Counted from the first letter of the stretch, positions 32,144 through 41,306 are shown. The stretch: 64,000 bases of DNA from Alistipes excrementigallinarum (GCA_019112825.1 DXIP01000023.1:186001-250000); one strand, 5' to 3'. Notes: generated by a model not told the origin, from the sequence alone. Program-made: numbers and translations.

Positions 32144-32167
32144 CTGTTTCGGTTGCCCTATTTTTTT
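32136..32167 (+). terminator. Intrinsic terminator (attenuator) immediately before pyrC
   Basis: A 9-bp stem (32136-32144 with 32152-32160, one G-U pair), a 7-base loop and then seven T. The pyrC start codon comes only nine bases after the T-run, so the hairpin belongs to the pyr transcript leader and not to the gene before it. A ribosome finishing the leader frame would cover its left arm and prevent folding. Confidence 0.85.
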
Positions 32168-32175
32168 ACACTCCG

Positions 32176-33456
32176 ATGAGAACTCTGTACCGCAATGCCT
32201 CGATTTTCGACGGCGAACGCTTCGTGACGGGCAACCTGGTCGTCGACGGGGAGCGCATCGCCGGCATCGGCCCCGACTGCGACCCGGCGGGCTGCGACGC
32301 CGTGGTCGACCTCGGCGGACGGCACCTGCTGCCCGGACTGGTCGACGTGCATGTCCACCTGCGCGAGCCCGGATTCCCGCAGAAGGAGACCATGGCCACC
32401 GGTACGGCGGCTGCGGCCCACGGCGGCTATACGACCGTCTGCGCCATGCCCAACCTCAATCCGGCGCCCGACTCGCCCGAAACGCTCGGCGTCGAGCTCG
32501 ACATCATCCGCCGCGATGCGCGGGTGAAGGTGCTGCCCTACGGCTGCATCACGATGGGGCAGCGCGGAGCCGGCGAACTGGTCGACTTCGCGGTGCTGGC
32601 CCCCTACGTCGTCGGTTTCTCGGACGACGGCCGCGGCGTGCAGTCGGAGGCGCTCATGGAGGAGGCGATGCGTCGTGCGGCGGCGGTTCACAAGCCGATT
32701 GTCGCCCACTGCGAGGTGGACGAGCTGCTGCGCAGCGGATACATCCACGACGGCGATTACTGCCGCGAACACGGCCATCGGGGCATCTCGTCCGAGAGCG
32801 AGTGGCGGCAGGTCGAGCGCGACATCGCGCTGGCCGAGCGTACGGGGTGCCAGTACCACGTCTGTCATGTCTCGACGCGCGAGAGCGTCGAGCTGGTACG
32901 CCGCGCACGGGCCCGCGGCCTTGCCGTGAGCTGCGAGACGGCGCCCCACTACCTGCTGCTCTGCGACGAGGATTTGCACGAGGAGGGACGCTTCAAGATG
33001 AATCCGCCCCTGCGCAGCCGCGCCGACCGCGATGCGCTGCGCGAAGGGGTGCTCGACGGCACCATCGAGGTCATCGCGACGGACCATGCCCCCCATACGG
33101 CCGAGGAGAAGGCGCGCGGGCTGGCCGGCAGCGCGATGGGCGTCGTCGGACTCGAATGCGCCTTCCCGCTGCTCTATACCTATCTGGTCAAGCCGGGTGT
33201 GCTGACGCTCGAGCGTCTGGTGGCGCTCATGTCGCTCAACCCGCGGCGGATTTTCCGCCTCGGCGGCGGCCTTCAGGCGGGAGCTCCGGCCGACTTTACG
33301 GTTATCGACCTGGGCGCCTCGTACGACATCGACCCCGGGCACTTCCTCTCGAAGGGGCATGCGACCCCCTTCGCCGGCTGGCGGGTCGAGGGGCGTACGA
33401 TGCTTACGGTGGTCGACGGGCGCGAAGCCTACCGCGACCCCTCCTTCACGAAGTGA
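32176..33456 (+). CDS. pyrC: Dihydroorotase
   Basis: A 426-residue amidohydrolase catalysing ring closure of carbamoyl aspartate to dihydroorotate. The metal-binding LVDVHVHLREPGF (first His pair), a central IVAHCEVDELL and YHVCHVSTRES with further metal-ligand His residues, and the catalytic IATDHAPHTAEEK are all present, as is the substrate motif ETAPHYLLL. The length and DHAPH loop fit the class I type. It is the first structural gene after the attenuator; 327 bases of G-rich spacer separate it from carA. Confidence 0.95.
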   Translation: MRTLYRNASIFDGERFVTGNLVVDGERIAGIGPDCDPAGCDAVVDLGGRHLLPGLVDVHVHLREPGFPQKETMATGTAAAAHGGYTTVCAMPNLNPAPDSPETLGVELDIIRRDARVKVLPYGCITMGQRGAGELVDFAVLAPYVVGFSDDGRGVQSEALMEEAMRRAAAVHKPIVAHCEVDELLRSGYIHDGDYCREHGHRGISSESEWRQVERDIALAERTGCQYHVCHVSTRESVELVRRARARGLAVSCETAPHYLLLCDEDLHEEGRFKMNPPLRSRADRDALREGVLDGTIEVIATDHAPHTAEEKARGLAGSAMGVVGLECAFPLLYTYLVKPGVLTLERLVALMSLNPRRIFRLGGGLQAGAPADFTVIDLGASYDIDPGHFLSKGHATPFAGWRVEGRTMLTVVDGREAYRDPSFTK

Positions 33457-33783
33457 CCCGCCCGGGGCCGGGGCTGCACGGGGACCACACCGGGGGCCGG
33501 CCAAGGCTGTACGGGGGCCGCATCGGGATTACACCTGGGTCGCACGGGGACCACATCGGGACCGCACCGGGATATTCCGGAGACGACGGCGCGGCAGTGA
33601 GACGACGGAGGCGGCAGTGATACGGCTGCGACGGCCGTGCGGCGGCTGCGACACGGCGGCAAGGTGAAACGGCGAGGCGGTGGAACAGCGAGGCGGCGCG
33701 GTGCGATGCGCCGGGAGGCTGCGAATAACGACAAACGACAAAAACAAATATAAAGGCTGCGAGAGGCCAGAACGAAAATTCCT
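33457..33783 (+). other. G-rich repetitive spacer between pyrC and carA
   Basis: 327 bases without a credible gene. The first part consists of degenerate repeats of about 12 bases (variants of cgcaccgggac and gtacgggggc). The middle is built of gcggcagtga and gcggctgcgaca variants. The last 60 bases are A-rich (acgacaaacgacaaaaacaa), as is usual before Bacteroidota start codons. I find no clear promoter or terminator. Confidence 0.6.
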
Positions 33784-34875
33784 ATGAAACCCTTTACCAA
33801 GAAAATTGTGCTGGAGAACGGACGCGAGTTCTATGGCTACGGTTTCGGTGCCGACAGGGAGGCCATCAACGAGATTGTCTTCAATACCTCGATGGTGGGC
33901 TACCAGGAGATTCTCTCCGACCCGTCCTACACCGACCAGATGGTGGTGATGACCTACCCGCTCATCGGCAACTACGGCACGGCCGAGGAGGACTACGAGA
34001 CGAAGTTCCCCACCATCGGCGGTATGATTGTCCGCGAGTACAACGACATCCCCTCGAACTTCCGCTACACGAAGACGCTCAACGAGGTCTTCGAGGAGTA
34101 TGACATCCCCGCCATCTCGGGCATCGACACGCGTACGCTCACCCGCATCATCCGCGACGAGGGCAGCCAGAAGGTCATCATCACCGATGCCTCGACCCCC
34201 CGCGAGGAGGCGCTCGAGCGGCTGCGCGCCTACGCCCTGCCGCACGACATGGTGGCCCGCGTGAGCTGCCGCAAGCGCTGGTTCTCGCGTACGCCCAACC
34301 ACCGCTACGACGTGGTGGCCATCGACTGCGGCATCAAGTACAACATCATCCGCAAGCTCAACGAGAAGGGGTGTAACGTGACGGTGGTGCCCTACGATGC
34401 GACGGTCGAGGAGATTCTGGCCTTCCGTCCCGACGGCATCTTCCTCTCGAACGGCCCCGGCGACCCGGCCGACGTGACGCCCGTTATCGAGAAGGTGCGC
34501 GCGCTCAAGGGCCGTCTGCCCATCTTCGGCATCTGCATGGGACACCAGATGGTGGCCCTGGCCTACGGCGCCCGGACCTTCAAGATGAAGTTCGGCCACC
34601 GCGGCGGCAACCATCCGGTCAAGTGCCTCGCAACGGGCAAAATCGAAATCACGAGCCAGAACCACAGCTACGCCGTGGACATCGACTCGCTGAAGGGTAC
34701 GCCGCTGCGGCTGACCCACATCAATCTGCTGGACAATACGGCCGAGGGCATCGAGTGCCCCGAAGAGATGGTCTTCTCGGTACAGTACCACCCCGAAAGC
34801 GCGCCGGGTCCGCAGGACAGCGCCTATTTGTTCGACAAGTTCATTAAAATGATGGAGGAGCACAAAAATGCCTAA
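33784..34875 (+). CDS. carA: Carbamoyl-phosphate synthase small (glutaminase) subunit
   Basis: A 363-residue protein. The N-terminal CarA-specific domain (FGADREAINEIVFNTSMVGYQE) is followed by a class I glutamine amidotransferase domain with the nucleophile Cys251 in FGICMGHQMVAL and the catalytic pair His336/Glu338 in QYHPESAPGP. It supplies ammonia to CarB. Since the only carAB pair in this window is inside the pyr cluster, it is probably shared with or dedicated to pyrimidine synthesis. The last 8 bases overlap carB. Confidence 0.97.
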   Translation: MKPFTKKIVLENGREFYGYGFGADREAINEIVFNTSMVGYQEILSDPSYTDQMVVMTYPLIGNYGTAEEDYETKFPTIGGMIVREYNDIPSNFRYTKTLNEVFEEYDIPAISGIDTRTLTRIIRDEGSQKVIITDASTPREEALERLRAYALPHDMVARVSCRKRWFSRTPNHRYDVVAIDCGIKYNIIRKLNEKGCNVTVVPYDATVEEILAFRPDGIFLSNGPGDPADVTPVIEKVRALKGRLPIFGICMGHQMVALAYGARTFKMKFGHRGGNHPVKCLATGKIEITSQNHSYAVDIDSLKGTPLRLTHINLLDNTAEGIECPEEMVFSVQYHPESAPGPQDSAYLFDKFIKMMEEHKNA

Positions 34876-37800
34876 GAGAACGGATATCAAGAAGGTAATG
34901 GTGATTGGCTCGGGCCCGATTGTCATCGGTCAGGCCGCGGAGTTCGACTATGCGGGTACGCAGGCGTGCCTCGCGCTCAAGGAAGAGGGCTACGAGGTGG
35001 TGCTGGCCAACTCCAACCCCGCCACGATTATGACCGACACGCACATCGCCGACAAGGTCTACATGGAGCCGCTGACGCTCGAGTACGTGGCCAAGATTAT
35101 CCGCTACGAGCGTCCCGACGCGATTGTCCCGGGTCTGGGCGGTCAGACGGGCCTCAACCTGGCGGTGCAGCTGGCCAAGAAGGGCATCCTCGAGGAGTGC
35201 CAGGTCGAGATTCTGGGCACCTCGTTCGAATCCATCGAGCGGGCCGAGGACCGCGAGCTCTTCAAGGAGCTCTGCCAGTCGCTGGGCGAGCCGGTGCTCC
35301 CCTCGGAGATTGCCAACACCATCGAGGAGGGCGTCGAGGTGGCTGCCCGCATCGGCTATCCCGTGGTGCTGCGTCCCGCCTTCACGCTCGGCGGTACGGG
35401 CGGCGGCTTTGCCGACAACGAGCAGGAGCTGCGCGACATGATGCGCAATGCGCTCTTCCTCTCGCCGGTGCACCAGGTGCTCATCGAGAAGAGCATCAAG
35501 GGTTACAAGGAGATTGAGTACGAGGTGATGCGCGACTCGAACGATACGGCCATCGCCGTCTGCAACATGGAGAACATCGACCCGGTGGGCATCCATACGG
35601 GCGACTCGATTGTGGTGGCGCCGAGCCAGACGCTCACCAACCGCGAGTACCAGATGCTGCGCGACTCGGCGCTGAAAATCATCCGCGCGCTGAAAATCGA
35701 GGGCGGCTGCAACGTGCAGTTCGCACTTGACCCCCTCTCGTTCAAGTACTACCTCATTGAGGTCAACCCCCGCGTGTCGCGTTCGTCGGCCCTCGCCTCG
35801 AAGGCTTCGGGCTATCCGATTGCCCGCGTGAGCGCCAAGATTGCCGTGGGTCTGACCCTCGACGAGATTCAGCTGGCCAACACCCCGGCCAGCTTCGAGC
35901 CGACGCTCGACTACGTGGTGACCAAAATCGCCCGCTTCCCCTTCGACAAGTTCTCCGACGCCTCGAACAAGCTCGGCACCCAGATGAAGGCCACGGGCGA
36001 GGTGATGTCGGTGGGCCGTACGGTCGAGGAGTCGCTGCTCAAGGCGGTCCGCTCGCTCGAGACGGGCGTCTGCCACATCTACCACAAGAAGTTCGACTCG
36101 TGGACGAGCGACCGGCTGCTGGAGTATATCAAGGACGGTACGGACGACCGCCTCTACGCCATCGCCCAGCTCATCCGCAACGGCATCGACCTGGTGCTGA
36201 TTTACAACAATACGAAAATCGACATGTTCTTCCTCGAGAAGTTCAAGAACATCGTCGAGTTCGAGCGCGTCGTGGCGGCCCATCCGAAGGACATCGAGAC
36301 GCTGCGCGACGCCAAGCGCATGGGCTTCAGCGACAAGTACATCGGCCAGCTGTGGGGCCTCTCGGAGCACGACATGTACCGCCTGCGCGAGCAGCACGGC
36401 ATCTTCCCCGTCTACAAGATGATTGACACGTGCGCCAGTGAGTTCTCCTCCTACGTGCCCTACTTCTACTCGACCTATGAGGACGAGAACGAGTCGGTAG
36501 TGAGCGACCGCGAGAAGATTGTCGTGCTGGGTTCGGGCCCCATCCGCATCGGCCAGGGCGTCGAGTTCGACTACTCGACCGTGCATGCCATCTGGTCGAT
36601 TCGTGAGGCGGGCTACGAGGCCATCATCATCAACAACAACCCCGAGACCGTCTCGACCGACTATACGACCAGCGACAAGCTCTACTTCGAGCCGCTGACG
36701 GTCGAGGATGTGATGAACGTGCTCCATCTGGAGCACCCCAAGGCGATTGTCGTCTCGCTGGGCGGCCAGACGGCCATCAACCTTGCCGAGCCGCTTGCCG
36801 AGCTGGGCGTGCCCATCATCGGCACCGACTGCGACGCCATCCGCAACGCCGAGGACCGCGGCTGCTTCGAGAAAATCATGGAGGAGTTGGGCATTCCCCA
36901 GCCCGAGGCCGAGGCGGTGACCGACATCGAGGCGGGCGTACGCGCCGCGGCACGCATCGGCTACCCGGTGCTCGTGCGTCCGAGCTACGTGCTGGGCGGC
37001 CGCGCCATGCAGATTGTCTCGAACGAGGAGCGTCTGCGCCACTACCTGCAGACGGCCGTCGAGGTGAACGAGGATTCGCCCGTGCTGGTCGACCGCTACA
37101 TCATGGGCCGCGAGCTGGAGGTCGACGCCATCTGCGACGGCAAGGATGTCTTCATCCCCGGCATCATGGAGCATGTCGAGCGGACGGGTATCCACTCGGG
37201 CGACTCCATCAGCGTCTATCCGACCTTCAGCGTCGGGAAGCGGGCCAAGGAGAAGATTATCGACTACACGGTGCGTCTGGGTCTGCGCATCGGCATCGTG
37301 GGTCTCTACAACATCCAGTTCATCCTCGACGGCGAGGAGGATGTCTACGTCATCGAGGTCAATCCGCGCTCGTCGCGCACGGTGCCCTTCCTCTCGAAGT
37401 CCACGGGCGTGCAGATGGCCCACATCGCCACGCAGGTGATTCTTGGCAAGACGCTGCGCGAGCTGGGCATCACGGAGGTCTACGGCCGTGAGAAGGAGCG
37501 CTGGTACGTCAAGGCTCCGGCCTTCTCGTTCGCCAAAATCCGCGGCATGGACTCCTATCTCTCGCCCGAGATGAAGTCGACGGGCGAGGCCATCGGCTAC
37601 GACGACAAGCTCACGCGGGCGCTCTACAAGGCGCTGCAGGCTACGGGCATGAACGTCTGCAACTACGGGACGATTTTCGTCACCATCGCCGACGCCGACA
37701 AGGAGAAGGCGCTGCCGCTCATCCGCCGCTTCTACGACCTGGGCTTCAACATAGAGGCGACGACCGGCACGGCGGCCTACCTGCGCAGCCACGGCATCCG

Positions 37801-38050
37801 CACGCGGACGCGCCGCAAGCTGAGCGAGGGGAGCACCGAGATTATCGATGCGCTGCGCCAGGGCCATGTAAGCTACGTAATCAACACGATTGACATCAAC
37901 CAGCACAATACGCGTCTGGACGGCTACGAGATTCGCCGCACGGCCGTCGAGAACAACGTCACGGTCTTCACGGCGCTCGAAACGGTCAAGGTGCTGCTCG
38001 ACGTGCTCGAGGAGATAACCTTCGGCGTCTCGACCATCGACGCGAAGTAG
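34868..38050 (+). CDS. carB: Carbamoyl-phosphate synthase large subunit
   Basis: 1060 residues, the usual full length. The two homologous ATP-grasp halves each begin with a GSGP(I)-x-IGQ-type motif (IGSGPIVIGQAAEFDYAG near the N-terminus; LGSGPIRIGQGVEFDYS around residue 555). Each contains ATP-grasp signatures such as IEVNPRVSRSSALASKASGYP and IEVNPRSSRTVPFLSKSTGVQ. The C-terminal MGS-like allosteric domain (from about residue 940) includes the TTGTAAYLRSHGI and NTIDINQHN... segments that bind UMP or ornithine in homologues. It follows carA with overlapping ends. Confidence 0.97.
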   Translation: MPKRTDIKKVMVIGSGPIVIGQAAEFDYAGTQACLALKEEGYEVVLANSNPATIMTDTHIADKVYMEPLTLEYVAKIIRYERPDAIVPGLGGQTGLNLAVQLAKKGILEECQVEILGTSFESIERAEDRELFKELCQSLGEPVLPSEIANTIEEGVEVAARIGYPVVLRPAFTLGGTGGGFADNEQELRDMMRNALFLSPVHQVLIEKSIKGYKEIEYEVMRDSNDTAIAVCNMENIDPVGIHTGDSIVVAPSQTLTNREYQMLRDSALKIIRALKIEGGCNVQFALDPLSFKYYLIEVNPRVSRSSALASKASGYPIARVSAKIAVGLTLDEIQLANTPASFEPTLDYVVTKIARFPFDKFSDASNKLGTQMKATGEVMSVGRTVEESLLKAVRSLETGVCHIYHKKFDSWTSDRLLEYIKDGTDDRLYAIAQLIRNGIDLVLIYNNTKIDMFFLEKFKNIVEFERVVAAHPKDIETLRDAKRMGFSDKYIGQLWGLSEHDMYRLREQHGIFPVYKMIDTCASEFSSYVPYFYSTYEDENESVVSDREKIVVLGSGPIRIGQGVEFDYSTVHAIWSIREAGYEAIIINNNPETVSTDYTTSDKLYFEPLTVEDVMNVLHLEHPKAIVVSLGGQTAINLAEPLAELGVPIIGTDCDAIRNAEDRGCFEKIMEELGIPQPEAEAVTDIEAGVRAAARIGYPVLVRPSYVLGGRAMQIVSNEERLRHYLQTAVEVNEDSPVLVDRYIMGRELEVDAICDGKDVFIPGIMEHVERTGIHSGDSISVYPTFSVGKRAKEKIIDYTVRLGLRIGIVGLYNIQFILDGEEDVYVIEVNPRSSRTVPFLSKSTGVQMAHIATQVILGKTLRELGITEVYGREKERWYVKAPAFSFAKIRGMDSYLSPEMKSTGEAIGYDDKLTRALYKALQATGMNVCNYGTIFVTIADADKEKALPLIRRFYDLGFNIEATTGTAAYLRSHGIRTRTRRKLSEGSTEIIDALRQGHVSYVINTIDINQHNTRLDGYEIRRTAVENNVTVFTALETVKVLLDVLEEITFGVSTIDAK

Positions 38051-38129
38051 TCCGCGGCGGTGACTCCGGGGGCGGGCCTGCTCCCGGGGCGCATGCCGCA
38101 CGGCGCGGAGCCAAGACAACAGAGAGAAG

Positions 38130-38873
38130 ATGTACAAGAAAGGCATATACGAGATTCTGCGGAACGAACCGCTCACCGACGCCGTATGGCGGATGGTGCT
38201 CGGGGGCGATACGGAGTGGATTACGCGCCCGGGGCAGTTCGTCAACATCGCCCTCGAGGGGCACTACCTGCGGCGTCCGATTTCGGTCTGCGACTGGGAC
38301 GGGCGTACGCTGACGCTGATTTACAAGGTGGTGGGCGACGGTACGGCCCAGATGAGCCGCATGCAGCCGGGTCAGAGGCTCGACCTGCTGACGGGACTCG
38401 GCAACGGCTTCTCGACGCGCAACGAGGCGCACCGCCCGCTGCTTGTGGGCGGCGGCGTGGGGGTTCCCCCGCTCTATGCGCTGGCGCGCGAGTTGCGCGG
38501 CCGCGGGCTTCCGGTCGAGGTAGTGCTGGGCTTCAACACTGCGCGGGAGCTCTTCTATGCCGATGAGTTCCGGGCGCTGGGCTGCAACGTCCACATCGCT
38601 ACGGCGGACGGCTCGCTGGGGGTGAAGGGCTTCGTCACGACGTCCATCGCGGCCGAGGTGCCCGCCTTCGACTACTTCTACGCCTGCGGCCCGCTGCCCA
38701 TGCTGCGGGCGCTCTGCGAGGCTACCCCCGGCGTCTCGGGCCAGCTTTCGTTTGAGGAGCGGATGGGCTGCGGCTTCGGCGGATGCATGGGGTGCAGCTG
38801 CAAGACCCTCACGGGCAACAAGCGCATCTGCAAGGAGGGCCCCGTGCTGCTCAAGGAGGAGATTCTCTGGTAG
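38130..38873 (+). CDS. pyrK: Dihydroorotate dehydrogenase electron transfer subunit
   Basis: A 247-residue ferredoxin reductase-like protein. FAD-binding LRRPISVCDWDG, NAD-binding LLVGGGVGVPPLYALA, and a C-terminal 2Fe-2S cluster loop with the pattern C-GFGG-C-MG-C-SC and a more distal Cys (KRICKEG) are visible. PyrK passes electrons from PyrD to NAD+, so dihydroorotate oxidation here is of the class 1B type. It lies 79 bases after carB and 83 bases before pyrD. Confidence 0.94.
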   Translation: MYKKGIYEILRNEPLTDAVWRMVLGGDTEWITRPGQFVNIALEGHYLRRPISVCDWDGRTLTLIYKVVGDGTAQMSRMQPGQRLDLLTGLGNGFSTRNEAHRPLLVGGGVGVPPLYALARELRGRGLPVEVVLGFNTARELFYADEFRALGCNVHIATADGSLGVKGFVTTSIAAEVPAFDYFYACGPLPMLRALCEATPGVSGQLSFEERMGCGFGGCMGCSCKTLTGNKRICKEGPVLLKEEILW

Positions 38874-38956
38874 CGCCTCCCTCCGGATACATAGAGTGAA
38901 TACCACGAAGCGGCGGATGCGTCGGCATTCCGGGCTTCGAAACAAATGCACGATTG

Positions 38957-39868
38957 ATGAAAGACACCTCGGTTGTACTCTGCGGGCTCCGGCTCGACAA
39001 TCCGGTCGTTCCGGCCAGCGGAACCTTCGGCTACGGCAACGAGTTCCGCGAATTCTACGACATCAACATCCTCGGCTCGTTCTCCTTCAAGGGGACGACG
39101 CGCGAGCCGCGCTTCGGCAACCCCACGCCCCGCATCGCGGAGTGCACGGCGGGCATGCTCAATGCCGTCGGGCTGCAGAATCCCGGCATCGACGCCGTGA
39201 TTTCGGAGGAGCTGCCCCGGCTGCGCACCTTCTTCCACAAGCAGGTCATCGCCAACATCTCGGGCTTCTCGGTCGAGGAGTACGCCTACTGCTGCGAGCG
39301 CATCGACGGCGAGGAGCAGGTGGGCATCATCGAGGTCAACGTCTCGTGCCCCAACGTGCGCCACGGCGGCATGTCGTTCGGCACCTCGCCCGAGGCTGCG
39401 GCCGAGGTGACGCGTGCCGTCAAGGCCGTCACGACCAAGCCGGTCTTCATCAAGCTGAGCCCCAACGTCACCGACATCGTCTCGATAGCCCGGGCGTGCG
39501 AGGAGGCGGGCGCCGACGGCATCTGCCTCATCAACACGATGCTGGGCATGCGCATCGACACGCGCCGCCGCCGGGCCGTCCTTGCCAACACGACGGGCGG
39601 CTTCTCGGGACCGGCCATCTTCCCCGTGGCCCTGCGCATGGTCTACCAGGTGGCCCGCGCATGCCGGATTCCGGTGATGGGGTGCGGCGGCGTGCAGTCG
39701 GCCCGCGACGTGATTGAGATGATGATGGCCGGAGCCACGGCCGTGCAGGTCGGGGCGGCCAATCTGGTGAACCCCTACGCCTCGAAGGAGATTGTCGAGG
39801 CGCTGCCCGTCGAGATGGAGCGGCTCGGCATCGAGCGCCTGAGCGACATCATCGGCTGCGCCGAGTAA
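38957..39868 (+). CDS. pyrD: Dihydroorotate dehydrogenase, class 1B catalytic subunit
   Basis: A 303-residue FMN enzyme oxidising dihydroorotate to orotate. The sequence contains VVPASGTFGYG, the substrate/FMN motif NAVGLQNPG, and the active-site base region VNVSCPNVRHGG with the catalytic Cys of class 1 enzymes. Further on are LSPNVTDIV and the FMN phosphate loop VMGCGGVQSARD. The adjacent PyrK confirms class 1B. The ATG at 38957 is chosen over the TTG one codon earlier. A gap of 353 bases follows before pyrF. Confidence 0.95.
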   Translation: MKDTSVVLCGLRLDNPVVPASGTFGYGNEFREFYDINILGSFSFKGTTREPRFGNPTPRIAECTAGMLNAVGLQNPGIDAVISEELPRLRTFFHKQVIANISGFSVEEYAYCCERIDGEEQVGIIEVNVSCPNVRHGGMSFGTSPEAAAEVTRAVKAVTTKPVFIKLSPNVTDIVSIARACEEAGADGICLINTMLGMRIDTRRRRAVLANTTGGFSGPAIFPVALRMVYQVARACRIPVMGCGGVQSARDVIEMMMAGATAVQVGAANLVNPYASKEIVEALPVEMERLGIERLSDIIGCAE

Positions 39869-40221
39869 TCCCCGGAAGGGGAGCCGCCGTGCCGACCGAT
39901 TCCGGACCGGCGCCTCGGAACGCCGCCGAAGGGTGGCGGAACGGAACAGGGTGCGACAGAGAGGTGGCGGACCTGAGCCGGGATGCGACGGAAGGGTAGC
40001 GGAACGCGGCGGGATGCGGCGGGATGCGGCGGGATGCGGCTTGGGGGCAGCGAAACGGAGGCTGACCGAAGACGGACCGGAGGCGCGAGGGTTGCGCAAA
40101 CGGCGGATTTTGCGTAATATTGCAGTGCGGTACGCGCCGTGCGGCCCCGCGGGCTGAAGGCGGCCTGCCGCGCAAAGAGCGAAAACGAAACAAAACGACA
40201 AAAAGCATAACAACCAATACC
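39869..40221 (+). other. G-rich spacer between pyrD and pyrF with a weak internal promoter
   Basis: 353 bases without a gene. It contains G-rich degenerate repeats, among them three direct copies of a 10-base unit gcgggatgcg (about 40007-40037). At 40092-40122, TTG, 20 bases and TAATATTG resemble a weak promoter that could give pyrF to pyrB some independent expression. The last 50 bases are A-rich. Confidence 0.5.
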
Positions 40222-40929
40222 ATGCAACACGACGTCATCATTGCCTGCGACTTCAAGTCGGCGGAGGATACCTTCCGGTTCCTCGACCTGTTCCGTGACG
40301 AAGCGCGCAAACCTTTTCTGAAAATCGGCATGGAGCTCTTCTACGCCGAGGGTCCCTTCATCGTGCGCGAAATCAAGCGCCGGGGCCACCGGATTTTCCT
40401 CGACCTGAAGCTCCACGACATCCCCAATACGGTGCGCAAGGCGATGGCCGTCCTGTCGCGGCTCGACGTCGACATGTGCAACGTCCATGCGGCGGGCACC
40501 ATCGAGATGATGCGTGCCGCCCGCGAGGGGCTCACGCGCGAGGACGGCACGCGGCCCCTGCTGATTGCCGTCACGCAGCTCACCTCGACGAGCGAGGAGC
40601 GCATGCAGCGCGAGCTGCTCATCGGAGCCTCGATGAACGAGACCATCGTGCAGTATGCCCGCAATACGAAGGAGGCGGGGCTCGACGGCGTGGTCTGCTC
40701 GCCGCTCGAGGCGGGCATGGTCCACGAGGCGTGCGGCCGTGACTTCCTGACCGTAACGCCGGGCGTGCGCTTCGCCGACGGCGACGTGGCCGACCAGGTG
40801 CGCGTGACCACTCCGGCCCGTGCCCGCGAAATCGGCTCCGACTTCATCGTGGTGGGACGCCCCATCACGGCCGCACCGGACCCCGTGGCAGCCTACCGCC
40901 GCTGCGTGGCCGAGTTCCTGGGCGAATAG
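40222..40929 (+). CDS. pyrF: Orotidine 5'-phosphate decarboxylase
   Basis: A 235-residue TIM-barrel enzyme making UMP from OMP. The N-terminal VIIACDF strand, the catalytic FLDLKLHDIPNTV with its Asp-Lys-Asp arrangement, LTSTSEER, and the C-terminal TVTPGVRF and IVVGRPITAAPDP phosphate-binding loops are all present. ATG at 40222 gives the standard family start; the frame extends upstream into the spacer. About 110 bases separate it from the glutaredoxin-like gene. Confidence 0.95.
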   Translation: MQHDVIIACDFKSAEDTFRFLDLFRDEARKPFLKIGMELFYAEGPFIVREIKRRGHRIFLDLKLHDIPNTVRKAMAVLSRLDVDMCNVHAAGTIEMMRAAREGLTREDGTRPLLIAVTQLTSTSEERMQRELLIGASMNETIVQYARNTKEAGLDGVVCSPLEAGMVHEACGRDFLTVTPGVRFADGDVADQVRVTTPARAREIGSDFIVVGRPITAAPDPVAAYRRCVAEFLGE

Positions 40930-41042
40930 CCGGGGCGGGGGAGTGACGGAGGACCGGGCCCTTCGGCGCACATTTTGCGGTGCTGTCCGAGAGGCGGCGG
41001 CTCCGAGGAGACGCCCCGCAGACAACTGTTGAAGAGAGACGT

Positions 41043-41306
41043 ATGAAACCCGTAAAACTGTTCTACCTGCGCAACTGCCCCTTCTGCAAGCGGGCGCTGC
41101 GCTACATCGACGAGGCGAAGGCGGCCCACCCCGAACTGGCGGCCGTCGAAATCGAGCTCATCGAGGAGTCGGAGGAGCCCGAAGTGGCCGACCGTTACGA
41201 CTATTACTACGTGCCGACCTTCTATGTGGGAGGCGAGAAGCTCCACGAAGGGGGGATTTACCCCGACGAGGTGGAGGCGGTGCTGCGCAAGGCGCTCGAG
41301 GCGTAG
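41043..41306 (+). CDS. Glutaredoxin/thioredoxin-fold protein within the pyr cluster
   Basis: An 87-residue single-domain protein with the redox motif CPFC (YLRNCPFCKRALRYIDEA) near the N-terminus, a cis-Pro segment YYYVPTFYVGGEKL and a C-terminal helix. The fold and length are those of a small glutaredoxin-like thiol oxidoreductase. It lies between pyrF and pyrE in the same orientation, with spacers of about 110 and 93 bases. It may serve a redox-sensitive enzyme or be a passenger; the sequence does not decide. Confidence 0.85.
   Translation: MKPVKLFYLRNCPFCKRALRYIDEAKAAHPELAAVEIELIEESEEPEVADRYDYYYVPTFYVGGEKLHEGGIYPDEVEAVLRKALEA

Noticed and set aside
31947..32175. PyrR-binding antiterminator as explanation of the pyr leader
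   Set aside because: No pyrR gene is present in the window and I see no PyrR anti-antiterminator consensus. The leader frame ending in the hairpin fits the pyrBI type better. A PyrR gene elsewhere cannot be excluded.
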